From Streptomyces rhizoryzae (lineage in GTDB: Bacteria > Actinomycetota > Actinomycetes > Streptomycetales > Streptomycetaceae), in NCBI RefSeq assembly GCF_023155275.1, contig NZ_JALMUV010000057.1, positions 1 to 41,943 of the forward strand: 41,943 bases of DNA. Direction: 5' to 3'. Positions 23,756 through 33,081 of this stretch are shown piece after piece. Positions within the stretch are counted from its first letter, which is position 1, and each line of letters begins with the position of its first letter. The notes beneath the pieces are model-generated. The model did no database searches. It saw nothing but the letters and a program-made list of their open reading frames with translations, and was not told the origin of the DNA. The position numbers and the translations under genes are program-made.

Positions 23756-23817
23756 GCGGCTGCGCAGGGCCCCCGGGCCCCTCCCGGACCCGGGTCCGGG
23801 CCGCCGTACGGGCGCCC

Positions 23818-24819
23818 CTACGGGCCGTCGGCGGCGTACAGGGCGGTGAGCGCGGCGGCGGAATCGGCCAGCACCCGGCGGGCCTCCGGCGGGTCCAGCA
23901 CCTCCAGGGTGTCGCCGAACTGGAGCAGCTGGCGCACCGCGGAGAGCACCGGGTACCCGATCTCCAGCACGACCCAGCCGCCGTCCGGGCCGTCCCCGCC
24001 GTCCCCGCCGTCCGGGCCGGTCTCCGGCCGGGGCGGGGCGAGCAGGGCCGCGCCCAGGATCCGCACCGCCAGATCCAGCCGCTCCCGGCGGATCCGCGCG
24101 GTGACCCGTACCGGCGCCGGCCGCTCCTCCACCTGCCGCCGCAGCTCCGCCCACACCTCCGGCAGCTCCGCACCGGGCCGCCGCCGCACGGGCGCGTCGG
24201 TGAGCGCCGCCGAGGCCACCCGGTCGGCCCGGAACAGCCGCGGCCTGCCGCGCCGGTCGGCGACGAGGTACCAGACGCCGGCCTTGGCGACCAGCCCGTA
24301 GGGGTCGACGGTGTACGTGCGCAGCTCGGTGCTGCCGCTGTGCCGGTAGCGGATCCGCAGCCGCCGGTCGGTGAAGACGGCGGTGTGCAGCGCGCCGAGG
24401 TCCACCGCCGGGCGGGGGCCGCCGAGCCAGCGGTCGGGGTCCACCAGGATGCGGCGGCCGGTCAGTTCGGCGGCCGGGCGGTGCGGGGCGGGCAGCGCCG
24501 CCATCACCTTGCGCAGCGCCGACCCCAGCGCGCCGTCCAGACCGAGCGCCTGGTGGGCGCCCTGCGCGGCCAGGACGAACAGCGCCCGGGCCTCGTCGGT
24601 GGTCAGCCCGGTGACGTCGGTGCGGAAGCCGGGCAGCAGCGCGATCCCGCCGTGCCGCCCGCGCTCGGCGTAGACCGGGACCCCGGCCGCCGACAGCGCC
24701 TCGACGTCGCGGTAGACGGTGCGGGTGGAGACCTCCAGGCGGGCGGCCAGTTCGCTGGCCGGGACCCGGCCGCGGGTCTGGAGGAGCAGCAGGATCGAGA
24801 GCAGACGGTCGGCCTTCAC
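23818..24819 (-). CDS. WYL-domain (YafY-type) transcriptional regulator
   Basis: A 333-aa regulator. A DeoR/HTH_11 winged helix occupies residues 1-55 (MKADRLLSILLLLQ, then STRTVYRDVEALSAAGVPV). A WYL sensor domain starts near 140 and carries LRIRYRHSGSTELRTYTVDP and VWYLVADRRGRPRLFRADR (parts of longer blocks), then a WCX-type C-terminal region from about 240. A Gly/Asp-rich insert (GGDGGDGPDGG) interrupts the latter. It is divergent from the flavoprotein gene at 24908, with a TGAC-N7-GTCA palindrome between them. The GTG start follows TATAAA by 7 nt. Confidence 0.9.
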   Translation of the reverse strand: MKADRLLSILLLLQTRGRVPASELAARLEVSTRTVYRDVEALSAAGVPVYAERGRHGGIALLPGFRTDVTGLTTDEARALFVLAAQGAHQALGLDGALGSALRKVMAALPAPHRPAAELTGRRILVDPDRWLGGPRPAVDLGALHTAVFTDRRLRIRYRHSGSTELRTYTVDPYGLVAKAGVWYLVADRRGRPRLFRADRVASAALTDAPVRRRPGAELPEVWAELRRQVEERPAPVRVTARIRRERLDLAVRILGAALLAPPRPETGPDGGDGGDGPDGGWVVLEIGYPVLSAVRQLLQFGDTLEVLDPPEARRVLADSAAALTALYAADGP

Positions 24820-24826
24820 CCCACGG

Positions 24827-24832
24827 TTTATA
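24827..24832 (-). promoter_or_regulatory. -10 element, leaderless WYL regulator
   Basis: TATAAA on the minus strand, 7 nt before GTG 24819. Confidence 0.45.
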
Positions 24833-24868
24833 CCGGGGGGACGGGCCGGGGGAAGCGGCCGCCATATA

Positions 24869-24883
24869 TGACGGCGGGTGTCA
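24869..24883. promoter_or_regulatory. Palindrome TGAC-N7-GTCA, probable WYL-regulator operator
   Basis: TGAC (24869-24872) and GTCA (24880-24883) flank 7 bp within an AT-richer stretch in the divergent intergenic region. It overlaps the expected -35 zone of the flavoprotein gene, whose -10-like GAGAGT lies at 24895-24900, 7 nt before ATG 24908. Confidence 0.5.
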
Positions 24884-24907
24884 GGTTATGGCCCGAGAGT
24901 GCGGTCC

Positions 24908-26395
24908 ATGACGACGCTCGATGCCTCCCGCCCCCTGGCCGCCCCCCTCGCCCCCGGTGCCGCGCCCTTCACCCCCGAGGAGGCCGACCGGCTCGCCCGG
25001 CGGCTGGGCGGTCCGGTGTTCCGCCCCGGCGACGACGGCTACGACGCCGAACGCTCCGGCTTCCAGGCCGGGCACCGGCACCGCCCCGCCCTCATCGCCG
25101 GGGCCGCGGACGCCGGCGACGTGGCCGCCGCGGTCGCCTTCGCCCGCGCGCACCGGCTGCCGGTCGCGGTCCAGGCCACCGGGCACGGCCTGTCCACCGC
25201 CACCGACGGCGGCCTGCTCATCAGCACCCGGCGGATGTCCGGCGTCACCGTGGACCCCGCGACCCGCACCGCGCGGGTCGGCGCGGGCGCCGTCTGGAGC
25301 CAGGTCGTCGAGGCCGCCGCCCCCTACGGGCTGGCCCCGCTCAACGGCTCCTCGCCGGGCGTCGGCGTGGTCTCGTACACGCTCGGCGGCGGGGTGGGGC
25401 TGCTGGCCCGCACCTACGGGTTCGCCGCCGACCACGTCCGGGCCCTGGACCTGGTCACCGCCGACGCGCGGCGGGTGCGGGTCACCGCCGCCTCCGACCC
25501 CGCGCTCTTCCAGGGGCTGCTCGGCGGCGGGCACGGCCTCGGGGTGGTCACCGGGATGGAGTTCGGCCTGGTGCCGGTGGCCCGGCTCTACGGGGGCCAG
25601 CTGGTCTTCGGCGCCGACCGGATCGACGAGGCGCTGGCCGCGTACCTGCGCTGGACCGCAACCGTCCCGGACACCCTGACGTCCTCCCTCGCGCTGATCG
25701 CCTACCCCGACCTGCCGCAGCTGCCCGCCCCGCTGCGCGGCCGCCATCTGCTCCAGATCCGGATCGCGTTCACCGGCAGCGCCGAGGAGGGCGCGCGGCT
25801 GGTGGCGCCGCTGCGCGCGATCGGCCCGGCCGTCAGCGACGACCTGCGCGAGATGCCGTACGCGGAGTCCGCCACCATCCACCGCGACCCGGCCGACCCG
25901 CACGCCTACAACGGCGACAACGCGCTGCTGCGCGGGGTGGACGCGGCGGCGCTGCGGCGGGTGGCGGCGCTCACCGGCCCGGCCGCCCCGGTGATGGTGG
26001 TGGTCCAGCTCAACCACCTGGGCGGCGCGCTGGCCGCCGGGCCGGACGGCACCGGGGGCGCCACCGGGGTCGGGCACCGGGACGCGCGGTTCGCGCTGCG
26101 GGTGCTGTCGCCGCTGGCGGCCGGCGGCGACGGGGACGGCCTGGCGGCCGTCCGGGCGGTGCACGCGGCGGCCCTGGCGGAAGTGGCCCCCTGGCGGCTC
26201 GGCCGGAGCGTCAACTTCCTCCTCGGCGAACAGCGCGCCCGGAGCGACGCCGCCGAGGTGGCCCGCAGCACCCACGGCCCCGGGGCGTGGCACCGCCGGG
26301 CCGCTCTGAAGGCCGCCCACGACCCGGAGAACGTCTTCCGCTTCCACCCCTACGACGGGGGACCGGAGGCGGACGGCACCGGGACCGCCGGCTGA
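24908..26395 (+). CDS. Berberine-bridge-type FAD-linked oxidoreductase
   Basis: A 495-aa flavoprotein. The FAD_binding_4 domain covers residues about 55-230: the covalent-FAD histidine is in ATGHGLS (H93), and TLGGGVGLLARTYG follows at about 158. The C-terminal BBE segment reads SVNFLLGEQ and DPENVFRFHP, both diagnostic. The second covalent site (Cys) seen in bicovalent members is replaced by SSP (148-150), so FAD should be mono-covalent. Substrate unknown; relatives oxidise sugars or secondary metabolites. No Tat or Sec signal is seen. It is divergent from, and probably controlled by, the WYL regulator. The ATG was chosen by GAGAGT 7 nt upstream. Confidence 0.87.
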   Translation: MTTLDASRPLAAPLAPGAAPFTPEEADRLARRLGGPVFRPGDDGYDAERSGFQAGHRHRPALIAGAADAGDVAAAVAFARAHRLPVAVQATGHGLSTATDGGLLISTRRMSGVTVDPATRTARVGAGAVWSQVVEAAAPYGLAPLNGSSPGVGVVSYTLGGGVGLLARTYGFAADHVRALDLVTADARRVRVTAASDPALFQGLLGGGHGLGVVTGMEFGLVPVARLYGGQLVFGADRIDEALAAYLRWTATVPDTLTSSLALIAYPDLPQLPAPLRGRHLLQIRIAFTGSAEEGARLVAPLRAIGPAVSDDLREMPYAESATIHRDPADPHAYNGDNALLRGVDAAALRRVAALTGPAAPVMVVVQLNHLGGALAAGPDGTGGATGVGHRDARFALRVLSPLAAGGDGDGLAAVRAVHAAALAEVAPWRLGRSVNFLLGEQRARSDAAEVARSTHGPGAWHRRAALKAAHDPENVFRFHPYDGGPEADGTGTAG

Positions 26396-26441
26396 CCACG
26401 CCGTTGTCCACAGCCCTTGCGGCGCCCCCACCCCGCGGGGG

Positions 26442-26447
26442 CAGGCT
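26442..26447 (+). promoter_or_regulatory. -10-like element, leaderless start
   Basis: CAGGCT ends 6 nt before ATG 26454; TTGCGG (26417-26422) could serve as -35 with a 19-bp spacer. Confidence 0.35.
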
Positions 26448-26453
26448 GGGGGC

Positions 26454-29400
26454 ATGGCTGAGCGCACGGAGACGGAGAAGCGGAGCGGCGGCGGGCCGGA
26501 AGCGGCCCGGCAGGCGGCCCGGCGGCAGGACCTGGCGCGCGAACTGGCCGCCGCCGTACGGGGCGAGGTCTCGTCCGCCGCGGCGGACCGCGCGCTGATG
26601 ACGATGGACGCGTCCAACTACCGCCGGGTGCCGGACGCGGTGGTCGCGCCCCGGGACGCCGAGGACGTCGCCGCGGCGCTGCGGGTGTGCCGCGCCCGCG
26701 GCGTGCCGGTCGTCCCGCGCGGCGCCGGCACCAGCATCGCCGGGCAGGCCACCGGCACCGGCGTCGTCCTGGACTTCACCCGCCACATGCGGCGGATCGT
26801 CTCCCTGGACCCGGCGGCCCGCACCGCCGTCGTCCAGCCCGGCGTCATCCTGGACGACCTCCGGGCCGCGGCCGCGCCGCACGGCCTGACCTTCGGCCCC
26901 GACCCCTCCACCCACAGCCGCTGCACCCTCGGCGGCATGATCGGCAACAACTCCTGCGGCGCCCACTCGGTGGCCTGGGGCACCACGGCCGACAACGTCC
27001 GCGCCCTGGACCTGCTGACCTACGGCGGCGAGCTGGTCAGGGCCGGCCGCGGCACCGACCGCGAGGGCCGCCCCACCGGCCTCCCGCCGCGCCTGCGGGA
27101 CGGCGTCAAGGCCCTGGTGGACGGGGAGTTGGCGCTGCTGCGCACCGGATACCCGGCCGGCCTGCCGCGCCGCATCTCCGGCTACGCCCTGGACGCCCTG
27201 CTCCCGGAGGCCGGCACCGACCTCGCCCGGGCCCTCACCGGCAGCGAGGGCACCCTCGGCGTCCTCACCGCGGCCACCGTCCGGCTCGTCGAGGCGCCCG
27301 CCGCCCGCGCGCTGGCCGTCCTGGCCTACCCCGACGAGAGCGCCGCCGCCGAGGCCGCGCACGCCCTCCTCGCGCACTCCCCGCTGACCGTCGAGGGCAT
27401 GGCCGCCGACCTCGTCGGCGCGGGCGCCGCCGGGCTGCCGGAGGGCGGCGCCTGGCTGTTCGCGGAGACCGGCGGGGCGACACCGGCCGAGGCCGCCGCC
27501 CGCGGCGAGGCGCTGTGCCGGGCGGCCACCGCCGACGGCGCCACCGGCCACCTCCTGGTCACCGACCCGGCCGGGCAGCGCGCCCTGTGGCGGATCCGCG
27601 AGGACGCCTCCGGCACCGCGACCCGGATGCCGGACGGCAGCGAGGCGTGGCCCGGCTGGGAGGACTGCGCCGTCCCCCCGGCCCGACTCGGCCCGTACCT
27701 GCGGGACTTCCGCGCCCTGCTCGCCCAGCACGGCCTGCGCGGCACGCCCTACGGCCACTTCGGCGACGGCTGCATCCACGTCCGGATCGACTTCGACCTG
27801 CTCACCCCGCCCGGTATCCGCCGCTTCCGGGAGTTCTCCACCGACCTGGCCGCCCTGGTGGTGGCGCACGGCGGCTCGCTCTCCGGCGAGCACGGCGACG
27901 GCCAGGCCCGCGCCGAACTCCTCCCCCGGATGTACGGCGGCGAACTGGTCGCCCTCTTCGGCCGGTTCAAGGACCTCTGGGACCCCGCCGCCGGTCTGAA
28001 CCCCGGCATGCTGGTCCGCCCCCACCGCCTCGACGACAACCTCCGCTTCGCCCCGCTGCCTCCCGGCCCGGTCCCGGTCGCGTTCGGCTATCCGCACGAC
28101 GGCGGCGACTTCTCCGCCGCCGTCCGCCGCTGCGTCGGCGTCGCCAAGTGCCGTACGGAGCGGCTGCCGACGGGCTCGTCCGACGTGATGTGCCCGTCCT
28201 TCCGGGCCACCGGCGAGGAGCGGCACTCCACCCGCGGCCGGGCCCGGCTGCTGCACGAGATGCTGGCCGGCGAGGTGGTCACCGACGGCTGGCGCTCCCC
28301 GGAGGTGCGCGACGCGCTCGACCTCTGCCTGTCCTGCAAGGGCTGCCGCAGCGACTGCCCGGTGGGCGTCGACATGGCCACCTACAAGGCGGAGTTCCTG
28401 CACCACCACTACGCGGGCCGGCTCCGCCCCGCCGCCCACTACGCCCTGGGCCGCCTGCCGCGGTGGCTGCGGGCCGCCGCCCCCGCCGCGCCGGTCCTCA
28501 ACGCCCTGGCCCGCACCCCGCTCGCCGCCCTCGCCAAGCGGCTCGCCGGGATCGCGCCGGAGCGGGCGGTCCCGGAGCTGGCGCAGGAGACGTTCCGGCA
28601 GTGGTGGTGGCGCCGCCGCCGGGCCGCCGGTCCGGCCGGGGACGGCGCCGGCCCGGTGGTCGTCCTGTGGCCGGACACCTTCACCGACCACCTCTCCCCG
28701 GAGGTCGGCCGGGCCGCCGTCCGCGTCCTGGAGGCCGCCGGCCTGCGCCCCCTGCTGCCGCCCACCGCGCCGCTGCCGGCCCGCCCGGCGCCCCCGCGGC
28801 CGCACCTGCCCCGCCCCGGCCTGTGCTGCGGTCTGACGTACGTCTCCACCGGCCAGCTCACCCAGGCGCGGGCGGTGATGCGGCGCACCGTCGAGGTGCT
28901 GAGCCCGCTGGTCCGGCCCGGCCGCCCGCTGGTCGTCCTGGAGCCGAGCTGCGCCGCGGCGCTCCGCTCGGACCTGCCGGAGCTGCTCGCCGACGACCCC
29001 CGGGCGGCCCGCCTCGCCGCCGCCGTCCGCACTTTCGCCGAGGTGCTGGAGGAGCTGGCCCCCGACTGGACCCCGCCGCGCGTCGGCCGCCCGGTCGCCG
29101 GCCAGACCCACTGCCACCAGCACGCCGTCCTCGGTGACGCGGCCGACCGCCGGCTGCGCGAACGGGCCGGCCTGGACGGGGCGTTGAGCGGCGGCTGTTG
29201 CGGCCTGGCCGGCAACTTCGGCTTCGAACGGGGCCATTACGGCCTCTCCGTGGCCTGTGCCGAGGACCAGCTGCTCCCCGCCGTCCGCCGGGCCGCCCCG
29301 GACGCCGAGATCCTCGCCGACGGCTACTCCTGCCGCACCCAGCTCTCCCAGCTCGGTGCCCGCCCCGGCCGCCACCTGGCCCAGGTCCTGGCGGAGGCCC

Positions 29401-29489
29401 TGGACGCGGCGGAAACGGCGGGGCCGGCCGGCAGGACGGAAACGGCGGACGCGCCGGGGGCGGCAGCGGGGCCGCAGCCCGAAGGCTGA
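26454..29489 (+). CDS. YdiJ-like FAD/Fe-S 2-hydroxyacid dehydrogenase
   Basis: A 1011-aa fusion, the size of E. coli YdiJ (a D-2-hydroxyglutarate dehydrogenase). Order: FAD_binding_4 domain (about 50-220, VVPRGAGTSIAGQAT, GGMIGNNSCGAHS), FAD-oxidase C-terminal domain (to about 520, GHFGDGCIHVRI, SGEHGDGQAR), a ferredoxin-like part with two 4Fe-4S motif sets (CVGVAKCR ... MCPSFRATGEERHSTRG and LCLSCKGCRSDCP), and a CCG/heterodisulfide-reductase-type domain (LCCGLTYVS, EPSCAAAL, HCHQHA, GGCCGLAGNFG). It probably oxidises a D-2-hydroxyacid and passes electrons on through Fe-S clusters. It follows the BBE gene by 58 nt, with its own -10. A hairpin overlaps its stop. Confidence 0.9.
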   Translation: MAERTETEKRSGGGPEAARQAARRQDLARELAAAVRGEVSSAAADRALMTMDASNYRRVPDAVVAPRDAEDVAAALRVCRARGVPVVPRGAGTSIAGQATGTGVVLDFTRHMRRIVSLDPAARTAVVQPGVILDDLRAAAAPHGLTFGPDPSTHSRCTLGGMIGNNSCGAHSVAWGTTADNVRALDLLTYGGELVRAGRGTDREGRPTGLPPRLRDGVKALVDGELALLRTGYPAGLPRRISGYALDALLPEAGTDLARALTGSEGTLGVLTAATVRLVEAPAARALAVLAYPDESAAAEAAHALLAHSPLTVEGMAADLVGAGAAGLPEGGAWLFAETGGATPAEAAARGEALCRAATADGATGHLLVTDPAGQRALWRIREDASGTATRMPDGSEAWPGWEDCAVPPARLGPYLRDFRALLAQHGLRGTPYGHFGDGCIHVRIDFDLLTPPGIRRFREFSTDLAALVVAHGGSLSGEHGDGQARAELLPRMYGGELVALFGRFKDLWDPAAGLNPGMLVRPHRLDDNLRFAPLPPGPVPVAFGYPHDGGDFSAAVRRCVGVAKCRTERLPTGSSDVMCPSFRATGEERHSTRGRARLLHEMLAGEVVTDGWRSPEVRDALDLCLSCKGCRSDCPVGVDMATYKAEFLHHHYAGRLRPAAHYALGRLPRWLRAAAPAAPVLNALARTPLAALAKRLAGIAPERAVPELAQETFRQWWWRRRRAAGPAGDGAGPVVVLWPDTFTDHLSPEVGRAAVRVLEAAGLRPLLPPTAPLPARPAPPRPHLPRPGLCCGLTYVSTGQLTQARAVMRRTVEVLSPLVRPGRPLVVLEPSCAAALRSDLPELLADDPRAARLAAAVRTFAEVLEELAPDWTPPRVGRPVAGQTHCHQHAVLGDAADRRLRERAGLDGALSGGCCGLAGNFGFERGHYGLSVACAEDQLLPAVRRAAPDAEILADGYSCRTQLSQLGARPGRHLAQVLAEALDAAETAGPAGRTETADAPGAAAGPQPEG

Positions 29490-29498
29490 CGGCCCCGC
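29466..29498 (+). terminator. Terminator overlapping a stop codon
   Basis: A 9-bp outer stem (29466-29474 with 29490-29498) and a 4-bp inner stem (29476-29479 with 29484-29487) closed by a CGAA loop. The TGA (29487-29489) of the dehydrogenase lies within the structure. Confidence 0.6.
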
Positions 29499-29514
29499 CC
29501 CACCGTGGTCCCGA

Positions 29515-29800
29515 AGGGCCCGGCTCGGATCAGGCTGGAGTAGATGTTCCAGCCGTTGCCGAGGTCGACCCGCGCCGTGAACGGGGCGCCGGCCACCCCG
29601 GTGCCCGGGTACAGGTACAGCGTGCCGCCGGGGGTCCGGGCGACGATGTCCGCGAGCCCGTCGCCGGTGACGTCACCGGCACCGGCCAGCGCGTCGTACG
29701 CGTTCCACCCGGCGCCGGCCTTGACCCGGCTCGCCACCCGCTGCCCCGTGCCCCCGCCCCGGTGGAGGTAGAGGTTCCCCGAACCGCCGCTCTCCCGGGC
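29515..29800 (-). pseudogene. FG-GAP/VCBS-repeat protein fragment
   Basis: On the minus strand about 95 codons encode two consecutive propeller repeats: NLYLHRGGGTGQRV, VKAGAGWNAYDALAGAGDVT, GDGLADIVARTPGGTLYLY and GNGWNIYSSLI. These are the Ca2+-binding GDVTGDGxADxVAR repeats of secreted Streptomyces FG-GAP proteins. There is no start or signal peptide upstream (29800-29863 is low-complexity), and on the other side the frame runs into the dehydrogenase coding sequence. It is a remnant of a larger gene, truncated at both ends. The rest of the 29490-29943 gap shows nothing recognisable. Confidence 0.75.
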
Positions 29801-29943
29801 GCCTGGGGGCACGGAGGGCGAAGCGAGGATCGGCGAAGGAAGCCCGGGGGATGGAGTGTGCAAGCGGTGAGGGAGTGGTGAAGGTGGATTTCGCTGCTCG
29901 GACGGATGTCCCCCGCGGCCAGGCTCCGCCCGGCCGAACGCGC

Positions 29944-30825
29944 CTAAGGGGCCGGGCTGTTGGGCCTCGACGCCTGGCCCATGACCTCGCGGGCCAAGGC
30001 TGCCAGCGCCGGGAGGGCGGGGTGGCCCGGGCCGTCGCGCCAGGCGAGGACGACGGGGACGGGCGGGGCGTCGGTCAGGGGGACGTAGGCCATCGCCGGG
30101 TGCGGGTGCATGCCGGCGGTGGCGACGGTGGTCACGCCCACCGCGCGGCCGCCGGTGATGGCGGCGATCCAGTCGTCGGTGTTGCCGATGGTCAGGGTGG
30201 TGGACGGGCGGGCCGACGGCGGCCAGAGGTCGAGGGTGGTGGTCCCGGAGACCGTGTTGAGGGCGATGGTGCGGTCGGCCAGGTCGGAGAGGGTCAGCGC
30301 GGGGCGGTCGGCCAGTGGGTCGTCGGCGGGGAGGCCGGCCACCCGCGGCTCGGTGGTCAGCCGCTCGGTGACCAGGCCGGGGGCGCGGACCTCGCCGCGC
30401 AGCAGGGCCGCGTCCACGTCGCCGCGGGCGAGCCCGGCCGTGCGGTCGTCGATGCGGAGCAGTTCGAGCGGGGTCTCCGGGTGCGTCTCGCGCCAGCGGC
30501 GCAGCAGCGTCGTGGTGTCCGCCCCGGCCGCCGACCAGGCGTGCCCCAGGCGCAGCGGCCAGCCGGTGCCGCGGCCGTGTTCCAACGCCCGGTCGAAGGC
30601 GGCGACCGCGACCGCCGCCCGGTCGCGGAAGGCGTCGCCGTCCGGGGTGAGGGCGAGGTGGTGGGTGGAGCGGTCGACGAGGCGCAGCCCCAGCGCCTCC
30701 TCCAGCTGGCGGAGGGTGCGGGAGACGGCGGGCTGGGTGAGGTGGAGGCGTTCGGCGGCGCGGGTCACGCTGAGGGTGTCGGCGATGGCGAGGAAGCAGC
30801 GGAAATGGCGCAGCTCAAGGCTCAT
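29944..30825 (-). CDS. LysR-family regulator
   Basis: A 293-aa LTTR. The N-terminal winged helix is typical (MSLELRHFRCFLAIAD, AAERLHLTQPAVSRTLRQLE, residues 18-37), then a periplasmic-binding-protein-like effector domain (about 90-290). It is divergent from the EamA exporter with 68 bp between, so control of that exporter is likely. The internal ATG at 30825 is used, where similarity starts; TATGCT (30839-30834, minus) is 8 nt upstream. Confidence 0.9.
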   Translation of the reverse strand: MSLELRHFRCFLAIADTLSVTRAAERLHLTQPAVSRTLRQLEEALGLRLVDRSTHHLALTPDGDAFRDRAAVAVAAFDRALEHGRGTGWPLRLGHAWSAAGADTTTLLRRWRETHPETPLELLRIDDRTAGLARGDVDAALLRGEVRAPGLVTERLTTEPRVAGLPADDPLADRPALTLSDLADRTIALNTVSGTTTLDLWPPSARPSTTLTIGNTDDWIAAITGGRAVGVTTVATAGMHPHPAMAYVPLTDAPPVPVVLAWRDGPGHPALPALAALAREVMGQASRPNSPAP

Positions 30826-30893
30826 GCGTGGGGAGCATAACAACCGCGGAAAAGGCATTTCACGTGCGGGAACGCGGGTCGTAGCGTGGCCGT
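30826..30893. promoter_or_regulatory. LysR/EamA divergent promoter region
   Basis: Holds TATGCT (30839-30834, minus) for lysR and TAGCGT (30882-30887, plus) 6 nt before the GTG of the exporter, so both transcripts look leaderless or nearly so. No clear T-N11-A LysR box could be chosen. Confidence 0.45.
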
Positions 30894-31964
<1,071 letters not shown>

Positions 31965-31986
31965 GGACGGGTCGCGGGGCAGGGGC

Positions 31987-32104
31987 TGCCGCGGGGCGGC
32001 CGTCCGCCTGCGCGACTCCGAGGACCCCGCCGGCCTCCTCGTCCCCCCGCCCCGCGAGCCGGGCCGCCTTCCTGCGCGAGGGGGTGACGGGGCCGCGCCC
32101 GTAG
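31987..32104 (+). pseudogene. DUF397 protein fragment, frameshifted
   Basis: One frame gives GCRGAAVRLRDSEDPAGLLV (31987-32043), the hallmark VRDSxDPxG of DUF397 proteins. The expected C-terminal piece, ASRAAFLREGV, appears in another frame and ends at a stop at 32104. The N-terminal part is missing. DUF397 genes normally pair with an XRE/DUF5753 regulator, which is absent. The rest of the 31965-32277 gap holds only the operon promoter region at 32147-32191. Confidence 0.6.
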
Positions 32105-32146
32105 GGCGGTCCCGCGCCGACGTGTCACCGGCGCCGCGTGGCGAAA

Positions 32147-32191
32147 AATCATGCAGGCGTGCTTGATTGTTTCCGGGGGCGCTGCCACGCT
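32147..32191 (+). promoter_or_regulatory. Promoter and palindromic operator of the AtuA-type operon
   Basis: TTGATT (32163-32168), a 17-bp spacer and CACGCT (32186-32191) form a plausible promoter with an 80-nt leader. A 22-bp imperfect palindrome (32147-32168; 9 of 11 pairs match, ends AATCA/TGATT) covers the -35 element within an AT-rich patch. This is the best candidate site for the TetR regulator encoded at the end of the operon. Confidence 0.6.
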
Positions 32192-32277
32192 CGGGTCTCG
32201 CATCACCGCAGCAGCTGTCAACGTGCCCTGCCCGTAAGGGACATGGGCGTTCCGGCGTGGGATGAGGAGAGCGCGCG

Positions 32278-33081
32278 ATGGCCGATCCGCGGGAGGTTTC
32301 CGAGGTCCTGGCGGACCTGCGGGCCGAGGGCGAGGAGCTGGACGGGCTGGTGGCGGGGCTCCCGGAGGGGGAGTGGGCGCGGGCCACGCCGGCCGCCGGG
32401 TGGACGGTCGCGCACCAGATCGCGCATCTGCGGTGGACGGACGAGCGGGCCGTGCAGTCGGCCGTCGACCCCGAGGGGTTCGGGCGGGAGGTCCGGGCGG
32501 CGCTGGCGTCGCCGGAGACGTTCGTGGACGAGGGGGCCGAGCGCGGGGCGCGGCTGGCGCCCGGTGAGCTGCTGGCCCGGTGGCGGGCGGGCCGGGCGGA
32601 GCTGCTGGAGGTGCTGGCCGCGCAGCCGCCGGGCGGCAGACTCCCCTGGTACGGGCTGCCGATGAGCGTGGCGTCGATGGCCACCGGGCGGCTGATGGAG
32701 ACCTGGGCGCACGGGCAGGACGTGGCGGACGCGCTGGGGGTGCGGCGGGTGCCGACCGCGCGGCTGCGGCACGTGGCCCGGATCGGGGTGCGGGCCCGGG
32801 ACTACGCGTACGCGGTGCGCGGGCTGACGCCGCCGGGGGAGGAGTTCCGGGTGGAGCTGACCGGCCCCGGTGGCGAGGCGTGGGCGTACGGGCCGGAGGG
32901 CGCGGCGCAGCGGGTGAGCGGGCCGGCGCTGGACTTCTGCCTGTTGGTGACGCAGCGGGCGCACCGGGACGACGTGTCCGTCACCGCCGAGGGCGCGGAC
33001 GCCGACCGGTGGCTGGGCATCGCGCAGTCCTTCGCCGGGCCGGCCGGGCCGGGGCGGGCGCCGGGGCAGGTGCGGCGGTGA
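32278..33081 (+). CDS. TIGR03084-family DinB-like metal-binding protein
   Basis: A 267-aa protein of the mycothiol-maleylpyruvate-isomerase/DinB fold. Metal ligands fit H46 and H50 in TVAHQIAHLRW and the His of METWAHGQDVADALG (about 143). The TIGR03084 family is known mainly from its place beside AtuA and acyl-CoA carboxylase genes in actinobacteria, exactly as here; its reaction is not known to me. GAGGAG lies about 8 nt before the ATG. Its stop overlaps the GTG of atuA (GTGA), so it is the first gene of a coupled operon. Confidence 0.87.
   Translation: MADPREVSEVLADLRAEGEELDGLVAGLPEGEWARATPAAGWTVAHQIAHLRWTDERAVQSAVDPEGFGREVRAALASPETFVDEGAERGARLAPGELLARWRAGRAELLEVLAAQPPGGRLPWYGLPMSVASMATGRLMETWAHGQDVADALGVRRVPTARLRHVARIGVRARDYAYAVRGLTPPGEEFRVELTGPGGEAWAYGPEGAAQRVSGPALDFCLLVTQRAHRDDVSVTAEGADADRWLGIAQSFAGPAGPGRAPGQVRR

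Noticed and set aside
22438..26598. Plus-strand open frame of 1386 codons
   Set aside because: It runs antisense to serC and the WYL regulator, then out of frame through the BBE gene; no domain is visible.
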